Shown: one piece after another, positions 1-10,139 of the stretch
How positions within the stretch are numbered: the first letter of the stretch is position 1
Layout of the letters: each line of letters begins with the position of its first letter
Assembly: GCA_030549775.1 (NCBI GenBank)
Contig: CM060173.1
Coordinates: 36,263,610 to 36,327,609, forward strand
DNA: 64,000 nt
Direction of reading: 5' to 3'
Source: Tamarix chinensis
Taxonomy: Eukaryota; Streptophyta; Magnoliopsida; Caryophyllales; Tamaricaceae
Notes under the pieces: generated by a model
What the model was told of the DNA's origin: nothing
Databases searched by the model: none
The model's input: the letters and a program-made list of their open reading frames with translations, nothing else
Position numbers and translations under genes: made by a program

Positions 1-298
1 TGCCCGCCCGTCGTCTTCTTCCTCGCGCAGGTCTGCAACTCGCAGCCTGCCGCCGCTGACAGCCCTGCCGCCCGGCTGCCTTCCTCCTGCCATTTCCGTC
101 CCTTTCGTTCCCAAAACGACCCAGCAAAATCGTCCTGGCCACCACGCGTCTTGATTCCCTTTCTCTTTTTCGCACACGGCCAAACAGGCCTGCAGGCCAC
201 AGACCTGCGAGCGGCTGCCACCGCCGAACGGCAGCCTGCCGCACCTGCCCCCGCGTGCCATTCCTCTCCCGTTCGTCGTTTTCCACACCACAATCGCC

Positions 299-306
299 TA
301 TAAATA
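299..306 (+). promoter_or_regulatory. TATA box of element A 5' LTR
   Basis: TATAAATA follows CGCC and precedes a run of C. The same box occurs at matching places in the 3' LTR (10132-10139), in solo LTR SL2 (23422-23429) and, on the minus strand, in SL1 (28788-28795). Conservation between diverged LTRs supports it as the core promoter. The start site itself is inferred. Confidence 0.75.
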
Positions 307-3129
307 CCCCCCCCCTTAAACGGCCCAGGGCAAGTCCTTCCCTTGGACCTTGCCGAAACCCTGCCTCGCCGCCGCCAGATCAGACGCCCTCTCCGCCGCC
401 TCTAGCAGCCGCCGCGACCACCTCCACGCACCAAAGCCTCCCTTGCACCACCCTCCACGCAGCCAAACCATTGTTGCCTCCGTTCCTACCCCGCACGAAC
501 CCCCACAGTCGTGCGAAGGTGCCACCCCAAAAACGCCACCGCCGCCTTGCACCGCCCGCTGCCGCCACTCCCGCCATAATTAACCCCTCCTCCACCTCCC
601 AAACTGACCAGCAGCTCCTCCCCTACCTGCCCATACCCTCCTTACCCCCTGCTCCCTTCTCCACCGGCCTCCACCACTTCCACCACCTTCCTCCTCCCTC
701 GGCCACCGCGTCCGCCGCCGCGCGCCGCCTCCCTGCTCACGCCACCACCCCCTTTCCACTCCCCTTCACCTGCTGATTCTTCCCCCACCTCAAGCTTCTC
801 CTTTTCTCCTCCCATCTAACCACCACCTTGACCTTTTCCGCCTCTTCCTCCTCCACCGCCGCCGCCGTCGCCGCCACGCGCCGTCGCCGGACCACCACCG
901 ACCCTAGGTGGTTACCCACTCATCCAAACCCTAACCCCCTTTCTTTTACATGAATGCTAATATTTTCTACTAATATTAGTACTAGTATACTTATAATTAT
1001 TACTATTATCCTTATCATTATTCTTTCATTATTATTAATATTGTTATTATTCTTATTATTGTTATTATTATTATTACCTTTATTTTTATTATCATTTCTG
1101 ATATTGCGACTCATGATATTAAAACTATCATTTTTACTAAACAACCATCTCTTGGAACCCTAACTCCTATTATGCTCAACTTTGGTTTAATTTATAAGTG
1201 TTAATATTAACAACCCTACCATTATCATTATTATCCCTATTACCTTACTAATGTTATTATTATTAATATTTAACCCTACTAGGTTATTGTTATTGTTATT
1301 ACTATTGCTAGGGCTAGTATAGTTACTATCACTATTATTATCATATTTATTAGCATTATTACTATTATCATTATCACCCTTAGGAATAATTTTACTTGAA
1401 ATATTGTGACCTTATAATATTATTATTTCAAACCCAACACCATTGTTAGAATCAATCTTAAAAATGCTAGAGTTCTATTACTTGAAGCATAAGTGTCACT
1501 ATTAGTGGTCTTATTATAATTATTATTATTATCCCTATATTACCATGACTAAGTAAACACTAATATTATAAGAATGGAACTAATGGGCTAATAATATAAG
1601 TGTAACAATAGGTATTAGAAATAAACATATTGTGACTACTAATATTTAGTATACTAATGCTAAGGTAAAAACCCTAGTTTTGTATAAAACCCTTTTTAAC
1701 AATAAAAAAACCCTAACCTTAAAACTAGCATGAGGATTTATAGTAACCAGAAGGGAAACTAATACTTAGCATTTTTCCCTTTTTATAGGTAACCCCGACC
1801 AAATCCCCAAGGAGCTAGAGGAGCGTGCTCCAAGCCCGGTGCCTATCTAGGTAAGGACGAAGCTATGGCCTTGTGCTATGTGTGATATTATGTGTTGATG
1901 AATGATGAACATGCCATATTGATGAATGTTGAGTATGACATGTGGATGTGTATTATGCATGTGTTATAAGTAACTTGTTTTGGTGCAGCGCGGCATGGAT
2001 CATGAGGTATGTCGTGTGTGCCTTGTATTATACGTGTGCGACATGCTCCATGTTTGTTGTGGATGGTGATGATGTGGCTTGTTATGGCCCTCTAGGACAT
2101 GCATGCTAGGGTTTTGGGGTAGCATGAGATGATAATAAATAAATAACGGGGAGGTGGACGTTTGGGAAGTTGCATGGGGGAAACTAGACCTTGCATGGGC
2201 ATGATCCTTACGTGGAAAGAGTTAATTTGGGTTGTAAGTAAGAGTCATGGAGAGTCTCAGGAGGATGGGATACTCGGTATGAAAATAGTACGGGAGTTGG
2301 CATATGAGAGACCTGATTAGGGTTTTGTGAGTAAATGTGTTGGGGAGTCTGCATGGAATATTTAAGGTCTGCATGGGAATGAGACTTACGTGAGGAAAGT
2401 TTATTTAGGAAGTAAACAAGATAATGCCAAGGTTAGGGATCCATTGGAGACTTGGGTGCAAAGTTTTACGTGGGTCGGTGTGAGAGTGCCTAAGGATTTC
2501 CAATTAGGGTTTTGGGAGGAGGTGAGCATAAAAATGGTTAAGGAGGGATGGATTATGGGGTTGAGAGTGAGGGTCCACTTGTGTGAAGGATGAGTATGGG
2601 TTTCCTAAATGAGGAAAGAGGTTTTGGGGCAAGGAGGAGAGGTTACTTGTGGAGAAAGTAAGCGCTAGGGTTTGGTGTGGCCAACTAGGTTTGGCGGTCA
2701 CATGCGGAGTTTGGGAATAAAAGGGATATATATATGTGCATTGGGAATTTCTTAGTAGAGACGGGATGCGAGACAAGGAACAAAGTGAGGTTAAGGTGAG
2801 TAAGAAGAGTTGGGCCATGTAGGCCCAAATTAGGGTTTTCCAAGGAGGAGCCCTAGAGGGGTGAGGACCTGCGGGACCGACATTATTGTTTTAGGATTTG
2901 CCCGCATTCTCGGGAGAGTATACCCTTACTACGCTCCCTTATGTATGAGAGTGAGAGGGGATGGATATCGGGCGTGAGGAAGGGAGAACAGTCCCAAGAT
3001 ATGGGACGGGCCTCCTCGAAGGGAAGAAGCAGAGAGTAGTAGACATGCATGTCAAGGGTGGAACCCTATTTGATAATACATGTATAAGACATTAACTACT
3101 TAAAGAGTAAGATTGTTGAGCCGGGCCCA

Positions 3130-3475
3130 GACCGATCCACCGGCATAATAGTGGCCAGGTGCCGGGGTGCCCTGGAGACCGATCCACCGGCATATAATAG
3201 TGGTTAGGTGCGTTCTGCCCTATACGTGACCGATCCACCGGCTATAATAGTGGGGGATCCCGAGCTCAACAAAACAAACAGTATGTTGTAATTAAATCTT
3301 GGGAAATATACTATACACTTACAGTGGAACACCATGAGAGTCGGGACCAGACCGATCCACCGGCATAATAGTGGCCAGGAGCGTTGTGCCCTGGAGACCG
3401 ATCCACCGGCATATAATAGTGGTTAGGAGCGTTCTGCCCTATAAGTGACCGATCCACCGGCTATAATAGTGGGGT
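3130..3475 (+). repeat. Modular LTR repeat, two triplets (5' LTR of A)
   Basis: Six units begin ACCGATCCACCGGC and end AATAGTGG, starting at 3131, 3178, 3229, 3351, 3397 and 3448. They form two groups of three with 46-51 base spacing, separated by about 90 bases. Within each unit CCAC and GTGG can pair as a short stem around a 10-12 base loop. The same module, diverged, is in SL1 (minus strand), SL2 and SL3. Function unknown. Confidence 0.9.
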
Positions 3476-3659
3476 TCTCGTACTCGCATGGGCTAATGAA
3501 GATTGTAATGTGAAATGGCTAATTATAAAGTTATGAGAGGAAAGGTTCGAGTAGGCCATTACTAACTCGCACCCCCGTGCTTTTCTATGCCTCTTGTATG
3601 TTGTATCTGGAATATTATGTCGTATGTTATATTGGCCTTAGCTCGTCTGTTACCTTACT

Positions 3660-3715
3660 CAGTACGTAGCGTACTGATCACCCGTTTCATGGGTGCTGCT
3701 CATTCCCACGAGCAG
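3660..3715 (+). other. Three adjacent stem-loops near the end of the 5' LTR of A
   Basis: Three perfect inverted repeats follow each other: CAGTACG/CGTACTG around a 3-base loop (3660-3676), CACCC/GGGTG around 7 bases (3679-3695), and CTGCTC/GAGCAG around 8 bases (3696-3715). Stems 2 and 3 abut. They lie in the transcribed end of the LTR. SL1 keeps stems 2 and 3 intact; SL2 keeps all three with mismatches and G-T pairs. The RNA structure is inferred from pairing only. Confidence 0.75.
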
Positions 3716-4185
3716 AAGACCCATCTGACCTTGTGCAGGTAGGAGATCATGTCTTCGATGCCTACGATACCTACGAGGCATCGGATGGGGCCGAGTATTG
3801 AGCCTGTCCTGGTTGGGGCCGAGAGCGAGTTCGCCGGACTCTCTTACTATCTTAGTTTCTGTCTATCTTGAGTTTACCGTATCTGTACTACGTTCGTATT
3901 TTGGAACGGAACTTCTAAGTTGTAATCTTAAACAATACATTGTCTGTGGTCGACTGTTGTTTCTTGAATGATTTATGGTGGCTACGAACTTATATTTTTG
4001 GAAAGTTCTTGTAATGAGGGTTTGATTTAGCCTTAGCACTTAATATCGGGACGGTATGAGTGAACCGGCCCGGTACTAAGTGTGGCGGTAATACCCCCAA
4101 GGTTACGGTTTTAAATCTTCCGCTTTTGTTAAACCTTCGATTTAAACGAAATTTTTCAGTAGTAAATTTGGGGGGTGTTACAAGT

Positions 4186-4197
4186 TGGTATCAGAGC
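4186..4197 (+). other. Primer-binding site of element A (tRNA-iMet)
   Basis: TGGTATCAGAGC starts three bases after the LTR end and is complementary to the 3' end of plant initiator methionine tRNA, the usual primer for chromovirus minus-strand DNA synthesis. Confidence 0.93.
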
Positions 4198-4529
4198 GGT
4201 TGATCCAGTCGGACACGCTCTTTTGTTTTCAGAACATAACGTGTTACAATGTTTTCAACCGATTCCAAAGTGTTTTCACAACGAGATAGAATTTCTCTGT
4301 TTTAAAACCTCCGAGTCCGGCTCCAGTGAGGAATCGAGGGGTAGGTTAGTAATATCCCTAAGTGAGTAGCGTAACCGTGGTGTAACTGGTTATCTCCTGG
4401 TCGTGACCCTAGTTATAGGAAAGATAAGTTCTTAGTACTTCCCCTTTAAGGGGGTAGTAGCATACCCTGTTCTTTTTGCAAATCAATGATCCCCTTTTCT
4501 AACATTACCTCCTCCCCTTGTAGTTATCA
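4198..4529 (+). other. Leader between primer site and gag of A
   Basis: Untranslated leader. I see no gene or repeat in it. Packaging signals would be expected here but none can be identified by eye. Confidence 0.6.
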
Positions 4530-7500
4530 ATGACGGGGAACGGTCGAGCCGCACGTTTGGAGGATGCCATCGGGGCATTCATGGAGTTCATCCAGCGCAA
4601 CCACCAGCCGGAGGGCGCGGGAGAGGATTGGCTCAGGAGAGTCACCGGACACCACCCACCCACGTACTCAGGAGAGGAGGACCCCGTGGTCCTCGAAGGA
4701 TGGATCAGAGACATGGACCGCACGTTCGAGGCGGTGGGTTGCCCGGCGGTTCGCCAGCCCAGCATAGCCGCCTATTTCCTGAGAGGCGTGGCTGACACCT
4801 GGTGGGTGGAGTATCGAGCCCGGGATGGTCCCCCGGAGAATTGGGAAGCATTCAAGGCCGCTCTCCGCGCCAGGTTCTACCCGGAGAGTGTGAAGAGGGA
4901 TAAGATGCGGGAGTTCATGCAGCTCACGCAAGGATCCATGACCGTGCGCCAGTACTATGCTCGCTTCACCGAGTTACTGCGCTTCGCCCCGGGGATTGCA
5001 GCTAATGAGGCCACTGTGGTCTTTCAGTTCGAGCAGGGGTTGAGCTTCGGCATACGGAGGATGATGGGGGCTGTTCCATTTACCGACCTCGCGACCCTCT
5101 ACGAGCGTGCCTGCCTAGCCGCCACCCTAGTTCAGGAACAGACCAGCATTCTCGGGAAGAGGAAAGCCGAGGGCCAGAGTTCGGGGGGCAGAGCCCATCC
5201 ACGGATAGAAGGACCCAGGAGACCCCCACCCCGGGACCACAGCAGAGGCCAGGGACCTCCGAGGGGAGGTTCGTGTAGACAGTGTGGACGGAGCCATCCA
5301 GGGAGAGACTGTAGAGGAAGGTTGGTGACTTGTCTGAACTGTGGGAAATTGGGTCACCGAGCGGTCGAGTGTTGGAAACCACCCCGCTCTCAGCAGTACC
5401 AGCCCCGCCAAGCACCCCAGGGAGGAGCCCTGGTATCCCAGCAGCAGGCGTATCATCAGCACCTCCAGACTACGGGGCCACCGCACTACCAGCGAGCACC
5501 TACCTCAGCTGGTGCCACAGCTAGAGAGGTCAAGGGAAGGCCTCAGGGACCCAGGACCTACCCTCAGCAGGGAGGTCAGTCAGGCGGGCGCCTGAACGTG
5601 ATCAGCCAGGCTGAGGCCGATCGCCAGATTGACGTCATCACGGGTATGTTCACAGCTTGCTCTCTACCGGTACATGTATTATTTGATTCGGGTGCCACCA
5701 TGTCTTTCATCTCATCTGCTTTTGCCGTTAAGGCGGGGTTATTGCCTACTGCTAGAATCAGTTTGTCTGTGGTGTTGCCCTCCGGGGATCGAGTGGATTG
5801 TAGTTGCATGTTCTCTGAAGTGGCCTTAGTCATAGGCGGGGTAGACTTCCTAGTGGACCTGGTTGGGTTGGATTTGAAAGAGTTCGACGTGATTCTGGGG
5901 ATGGATATGTTGGGGAGGTACAAAGCCGTCATCGACTGTGCTCAGGAGCGCGTGACCCTACGAGGTCCGAAGGGAGTTAGGGTTTCCTACCGACGGACTC
6001 AGCCAGGACCCACCACCAGAGTAGTGACAGCAGTGACCCTACACGCATTGGTCCAAAGGGGGAACCCCTTATACTTGTGCAGTGTACAGGAGTTGAACAA
6101 GGACGTGACCGCCCTAGATGATATTCCGATAGCCCGAGACTTTCCCGACGTGTTCCCGGAGGAGATACCGGGCATGCCCCCAGCACGGGAGATTGACTTT
6201 AGAATCGAGTTGGTACCAGGAGCTGAGCCTATCACAAGGGCACCCTATCGGATGGCGCCGGTGGAGTTAAAGGAGCTAAAGGCCCAATTGGAGGAGTTAC
6301 TCGAGCGTGGGTACATCCGACCGAGTGTGTCGCCCTGGGGAGCACCGGTGTTGTTTGTGAAGAAGAAAGATGGTAGCCTCCGCCTTTGCATCGACTATCG
6401 TGGGCTGAATCAGTTGACAGTGAAGAACCGGTACCCGCTCCCGAGGATTGACGACCTCTTTGATCAGCTGAAGGGAGCCACGGTATTTTCTAAGATTGAC
6501 CTGAGATCAGGGTATCATCAGTTGAGGATCGCGGATGTTGATATTATGAAGACCGCCTTTCGGACTCGTTATGGGCACTATGAGTTCACGGTGATGCCCT
6601 TTGGACTCACAAATGCACCCGCTGTTTTCATGGACCTGATGACGAGGATTTTCAGGCCCTTCCTTGACCAGTTTGTAGTGGTGTTCATAGACGACATTTT
6701 GGTGTACTCCCGAGAGAAGGAAGAACACGAACGACACCTCCGCACTATTCTGGGCCTTCTGAGGGAGCACCGTCTGTACGCCAAATTATCTAAGTGCGGG
6801 TTTTGGCTCCAGGAGGTGGCCTTCTTGGGGCACATAGTGTCAGCAAGGGGAGTGGCAGTAGACCCTGCCAAGGTTGTGGCCATCACGGAATGGAAGCCCC
6901 CTACGACCGTGTCAGAAGTTAGAAGTTTTCTGGGATTGGCCGGGTACTACAGGAGGTTTGTACAGAATTTCTCGAGGATTGCCCGACCGCTAACCAACCT
7001 GTTGAAGAAGACCACTAAGTTTCAGTGGGATGAGGCATGCGAAGGAGCATTTCAGGGGTTGAAGAAAAGGTTGACCACCGCACCGGTATTGACCCTACCA
7101 GAGGGAACTGAGGAGTTCGAGGTGTTCAGTGGTGCCTCTAAACACGGGCTTGGGTGTGTATTGATGCAGAAGGGTAAGGTAGTTGCGTATGCATCCCGTC
7201 AGCTAAAGCAGCATGAGCAGAACTACCCTACCCACGACTTAGAGCTAGCCGCGGTGGTTTTTGCCTTGAAGATTTGGAGGCACTATTTGTATGGGGCAAA
7301 GTGTAGGTTTTTCACAGACCACAAGAGCCTCAAGTACATCTTCACCCAGAAGGAGCTTAACATGAGACAGAGGAGGTGGCTAGAGCTCGTTAAGGACTAC
7401 GACATCGAGCTAATATACCATGAGGGTAAGGCCAACGTGGTGGCAGACGCTCTGAGTCGGAAGACCTCCCACTCCGCTCCAAGTCGAGTGGTTGCAGATA

Positions 7501-9065
7501 AGGTTCTAAGTGAGCTGTCAGGATTGGAGGTGGAGCTGATTCCACAAGGAGGCCTAGAGGCCCGTATGAGTGCTTTGACGCTCACTCCTACCATCTTCGA
7601 GGAGATCCGAACTAGCCAAGAAGGGGACAGCAAGTTGGACAGGATCAGGAAAAAGGTACAAGAGGGTCGTGCCGAAGGATTCCGCATTCACGAGGATGGC
7701 AGTCTCAGGTTTCGGGGTCGATGGTGTATACCCCGAAAATGTCCAGATCTAAAGCGCCGCATCATGGAGGAAGGGCATCAGACTCCATATTCTGTTCACC
7801 CCGGGGGAGATAAGTTGTATAAAGACTTAAAGAAGATCTACTGGTGGCCCCGCATGAAGCGGGAGGTCGCGGAGTTCGTGTCTCGATGCCTGATATGCCA
7901 GAAGGTTAAGATTGAGCACCGGAGACCAGCAGGGTTGCTCCAGCCCTTAGAGGTACCAAGATGGAAGTGGGACTCCATCTCTATGGATTTCGTCAGTGGA
8001 TTGCCGAGGACTAAGAGTGGGTGCGACACCATCTGGGTGATCGTGGACAGATTGACAAAGTCAGCAGTATTCATTCCGATGAGATCCACGTGGAGCATGG
8101 ATCAGTTAGCAGGGGCATACATGAAGTTTGTAGTCAGCCGTCACGGGGTCCCAGCAGACATTGTATCAGACCGGGATTCGAGATTTGTCTCCCATTTTTG
8201 GGGAAAGTTGCAGGAAGTTTTGGGGACACGGCTAAAGATGAGCACAGCCTTCCATCCTACTACCGATGGGCAGACAGAGCGGACTATACAGACTTTGGAG
8301 GACATGCTAAGGGCGTGTGTGCTGGATTTCCAGGGTAGTTGGGAGGGTCGTTTGCACCTGATTGAGTTCTCCTACAACAACAGCTACCACGCTAGTATCG
8401 GGATGGCCCCCTTCGAAGCCTTATACGGGCGGAAATGTCGGACCCCCTTGTGTTGGAGTGACATTAGTGAGACTATAGTGTTGGGGCCTGAGATGATAGA
8501 GGAGATGACCAAGCAGGTTCGGCAGATTCAGGATCGGATGAGGATAGCCCAGAGCAGACAAAAGAGTTATGCGGATCGGAAGCGTCGAGAAGGTGACTTC
8601 GAGCCTGGGGAGAGAATATTATTAAGGGTCTCTCCCACGAAGGGTGTTCAGAGGTTCGGTAGGAAGGGAAAACTAAGCCCGAGGTACATTGGCCCCTTTG
8701 AGATCTTGGAGCGAATAGGTGAGGTGGCTTATCGAATAGCTCTCCCTCCAGAGTTAGCTCGGGTCCATAATGTGTTCCATGTCTCCCAGCTACGGAGGTA
8801 CGTTGCCGACCCCTCCCACGTGATCCGGCCAGAGGAAGTAGAGTTGGACGACTCCTTGAGTTATGAAGAGCGACCGGTACGGATTCTAGATACCAAGTTA
8901 AGAAGGACTCGTACGAGTTCGGTGCCCTTGGTCAAGGTTTTATGGAGTCGACACGGGAATGAAGAAGCTACCTGGGAGACCGAGAAGGATATGCGGGAGG
9001 CATACCCCGAGCTCTTCGTCACAGGTAAGAATCTCTACGTACCTAGTGTGGTCCTAAGGGGGTAG
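4530..9065 (+). CDS. Gag-Pol polyprotein of Tekay-like element A, RNase H site altered
   Basis: One 1511-residue frame with no frameshift between gag and pol. Gag is about residues 1-240. Two zinc knuckles follow: CRQC... (249-261, one residue short) and [14 protein letters not shown] (268-281, classical CCHC). Protease has DSG at 386-388. RT spans ~575-770 with FIDD at 719-722. RNase H follows, but its first catalytic position, where related elements have Asp (SDAS), is Gly868 (FSGAS); Glu905 and Asp930 remain. Integrase has the zinc-binding region (His1083 to Cys1120/Cys1123) and catalytic Asp1153, Asp1214 and Glu1250. Residues ~1447-1495 form a chromodomain, which in this lineage guides integration to heterochromatin. 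ATG 4530 is the first in this frame, about 330 bases after the primer site. Gly868 should impair RNase H, which removes RNA during reverse transcription, so the copy may need help in trans or be dead despite its open frame. Confidence 0.95.
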   Translation: MTGNGRAARLEDAIGAFMEFIQRNHQPEGAGEDWLRRVTGHHPPTYSGEEDPVVLEGWIRDMDRTFEAVGCPAVRQPSIAAYFLRGVADTWWVEYRARDGPPENWEAFKAALRARFYPESVKRDKMREFMQLTQGSMTVRQYYARFTELLRFAPGIAANEATVVFQFEQGLSFGIRRMMGAVPFTDLATLYERACLAATLVQEQTSILGKRKAEGQSSGGRAHPRIEGPRRPPPRDHSRGQGPPRGGSCRQCGRSHPGRDCRGRLVTCLNCGKLGHRAVECWKPPRSQQYQPRQAPQGGALVSQQQAYHQHLQTTGPPHYQRAPTSAGATAREVKGRPQGPRTYPQQGGQSGGRLNVISQAEADRQIDVITGMFTACSLPVHVLFDSGATMSFISSAFAVKAGLLPTARISLSVVLPSGDRVDCSCMFSEVALVIGGVDFLVDLVGLDLKEFDVILGMDMLGRYKAVIDCAQERVTLRGPKGVRVSYRRTQPGPTTRVVTAVTLHALVQRGNPLYLCSVQELNKDVTALDDIPIARDFPDVFPEEIPGMPPAREIDFRIELVPGAEPITRAPYRMAPVELKELKAQLEELLERGYIRPSVSPWGAPVLFVKKKDGSLRLCIDYRGLNQLTVKNRYPLPRIDDLFDQLKGATVFSKIDLRSGYHQLRIADVDIMKTAFRTRYGHYEFTVMPFGLTNAPAVFMDLMTRIFRPFLDQFVVVFIDDILVYSREKEEHERHLRTILGLLREHRLYAKLSKCGFWLQEVAFLGHIVSARGVAVDPAKVVAITEWKPPTTVSEVRSFLGLAGYYRRFVQNFSRIARPLTNLLKKTTKFQWDEACEGAFQGLKKRLTTAPVLTLPEGTEEFEVFSGASKHGLGCVLMQKGKVVAYASRQLKQHEQNYPTHDLELAAVVFALKIWRHYLYGAKCRFFTDHKSLKYIFTQKELNMRQRRWLELVKDYDIELIYHEGKANVVADALSRKTSHSAPSRVVADKVLSELSGLEVELIPQGGLEARMSALTLTPTIFEEIRTSQEGDSKLDRIRKKVQEGRAEGFRIHEDGSLRFRGRWCIPRKCPDLKRRIMEEGHQTPYSVHPGGDKLYKDLKKIYWWPRMKREVAEFVSRCLICQKVKIEHRRPAGLLQPLEVPRWKWDSISMDFVSGLPRTKSGCDTIWVIVDRLTKSAVFIPMRSTWSMDQLAGAYMKFVVSRHGVPADIVSDRDSRFVSHFWGKLQEVLGTRLKMSTAFHPTTDGQTERTIQTLEDMLRACVLDFQGSWEGRLHLIEFSYNNSYHASIGMAPFEALYGRKCRTPLCWSDISETIVLGPEMIEEMTKQVRQIQDRMRIAQSRQKSYADRKRREGDFEPGERILLRVSPTKGVQRFGRKGKLSPRYIGPFEILERIGEVAYRIALPPELARVHNVFHVSQLRRYVADPSHVIRPEEVELDDSLSYEERPVRILDTKLRRTRTSSVPLVKVLWSRHGNEEATWETEKDMREAYPELFVTGKNLYVPSVVLRG

Positions 9066-9165
9066 TTAAGATAGGTGGCCTAAGGTGGACTATTATAAGC
9101 ATTAGAGTTTTTCCGAAACTAACCCTAAGGAACCGCAGGAGACTTCGGGGGCGAAGTCTGTTTTT

Positions 9166-9178
9166 AAGGGGGTAGTGA
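9166..9178 (+). other. Polypurine tract of element A
   Basis: AAGGGGG followed by TAGTGA lies directly before the 3' LTR start TGTAATACCCC. This is the plus-strand priming site expected at this place. Confidence 0.8.
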
Positions 9179-9633
9179 TGTAATACCCCAAAATTCTAAT
9201 CTCCAAAATTATGGCCAAGTAAGGAATCATTAGGGAAAAGTGATTATATAATTTTAATTATTAAAATGTAGAGAGTTAATTAAGGTATATCAAGGGGAAA
9301 ATAATAAAGAATTTAATTGGAAGAAATTGGGTATTTTTCCTAATTAGCATGGAGGTTAAGGGAATTTATCTAAAATAGTCCAAAATAAGTAAAAAGGGAA
9401 TTTAATTAATATTTCATAAAATACTAATACCCTAATTAGCCCAAAAATATCCTAAATAATTCATGAAAAATCCAAAACCCTAAATATATCTTTTATCTTC
9501 CTTTTTCCTTTTTCTTTTCCTTCTTTTTCTTTTTCTCCTTCATTCCGCCAGAATTGGGCCTCGCCGGCCCAAACCCTCCTTCCCCCTTCCTCAGCCCAGC
9601 GTCGCGCGCTGGCCCTCGCCCACCGAGGCTGCA

Positions 9634-9756
9634 ACGACGCGTTTGACGACTGAGGACGCCGAAGCGCCGCGTCGCAGCTATGGAGCCTTATATCCGTTGC
9701 CAGCCAACGTCACGACGACGCGCTTCGACCATATAAATTAATAAAACGACGCGTCG
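9634..9756 (+). promoter_or_regulatory. ACGACGCG motif cluster in U3 of element A
   Basis: ACGACGCG occurs at 9634-9641, 9715-9722 and 9746-9753. The last lies in the perfect palindrome CGACGCGTCG (9747-9756). CCGCGTCG near 9668 is an inverted variant. CCGTTGCC also occurs twice here. The cluster is about 400 bases upstream of the TATA box, where LTR enhancers usually lie. No factor is assigned. Confidence 0.5.
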
Positions 9757-10131
9757 AGGTTATACACATTATAACCGTTGCCGACCGGCCGGCTCTCCCT
9801 CTCTCTTTTCTTCCCTGGACCGCCGGTCCAACCTGCCCGCCCGTCGTCTTCTTCCTCGCGCAGGTCTGCAACTCGCAGCCTGCCGCCGCTGACAGCCCTG
9901 CCGCCCGGCTGCCTTCCTCCTGCCATTTCCGTCCCTTTCGTTCCCAAAACGACCCAGCAAAATCGTCCTGGCCACCACGCGTCTTGATTCCCTTTCTCTT
10001 TTTCGCACACGGCCAAACAGGCCTGCAGGCCACAGACCTGCGAGCGGCTGCCACCGCCGAACGGCAGCCTGCCGCACCTGCCCCCGCGTGCCATTCCTCT
10101 CCCGTTCGTCGTTTTCCACACCACAATCGCC

Positions 10132-10139
10132 TATAAATA
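10132..10139 (+). promoter_or_regulatory. TATA box of element A 3' LTR
   Basis: TATAAATA, the exact counterpart of the box at 299-306. The following C run is two bases shorter here. Confidence 0.75.

Larger units (their letters stand above)
1..4182 (+). repeat. 5' LTR of element A (partial)
   Basis: Position 1 corresponds to 9834 of the 3' LTR, so about 655 bases of U3 are missing to the left. Order: C-rich end of U3, TATA box, C-rich block (to ~950), TTA-rich low-complexity tract (~950-1560), G/T-rich segment with no coding sense (~1790-2900), modular repeats (3130-3475), three adjacent stem-loops (3660-3715), and a terminus ending in TGTTACA. If transcription starts about 30 bases after the TATA box, R plus U5 is near 3.85 kb, unusually long. 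Short frames inside the LTR are low-complexity and I do not call them genes. Confidence 0.95.

Noticed and set aside
255..776. A 173-codon proline- and serine-rich frame in the LTR of A
   Set aside because: It starts upstream of the TATA box, is low-complexity, and the 2-base difference in the other LTR copy breaks it. It is a C-rich tract, not a gene.
9710..10126. Overlapping minus-strand frames in the GC-rich part of A's 3' LTR
   Set aside because: They are Arg/Gly-rich shadow frames of a C-rich LTR tract; three frames overlap and none has homology I recognise.
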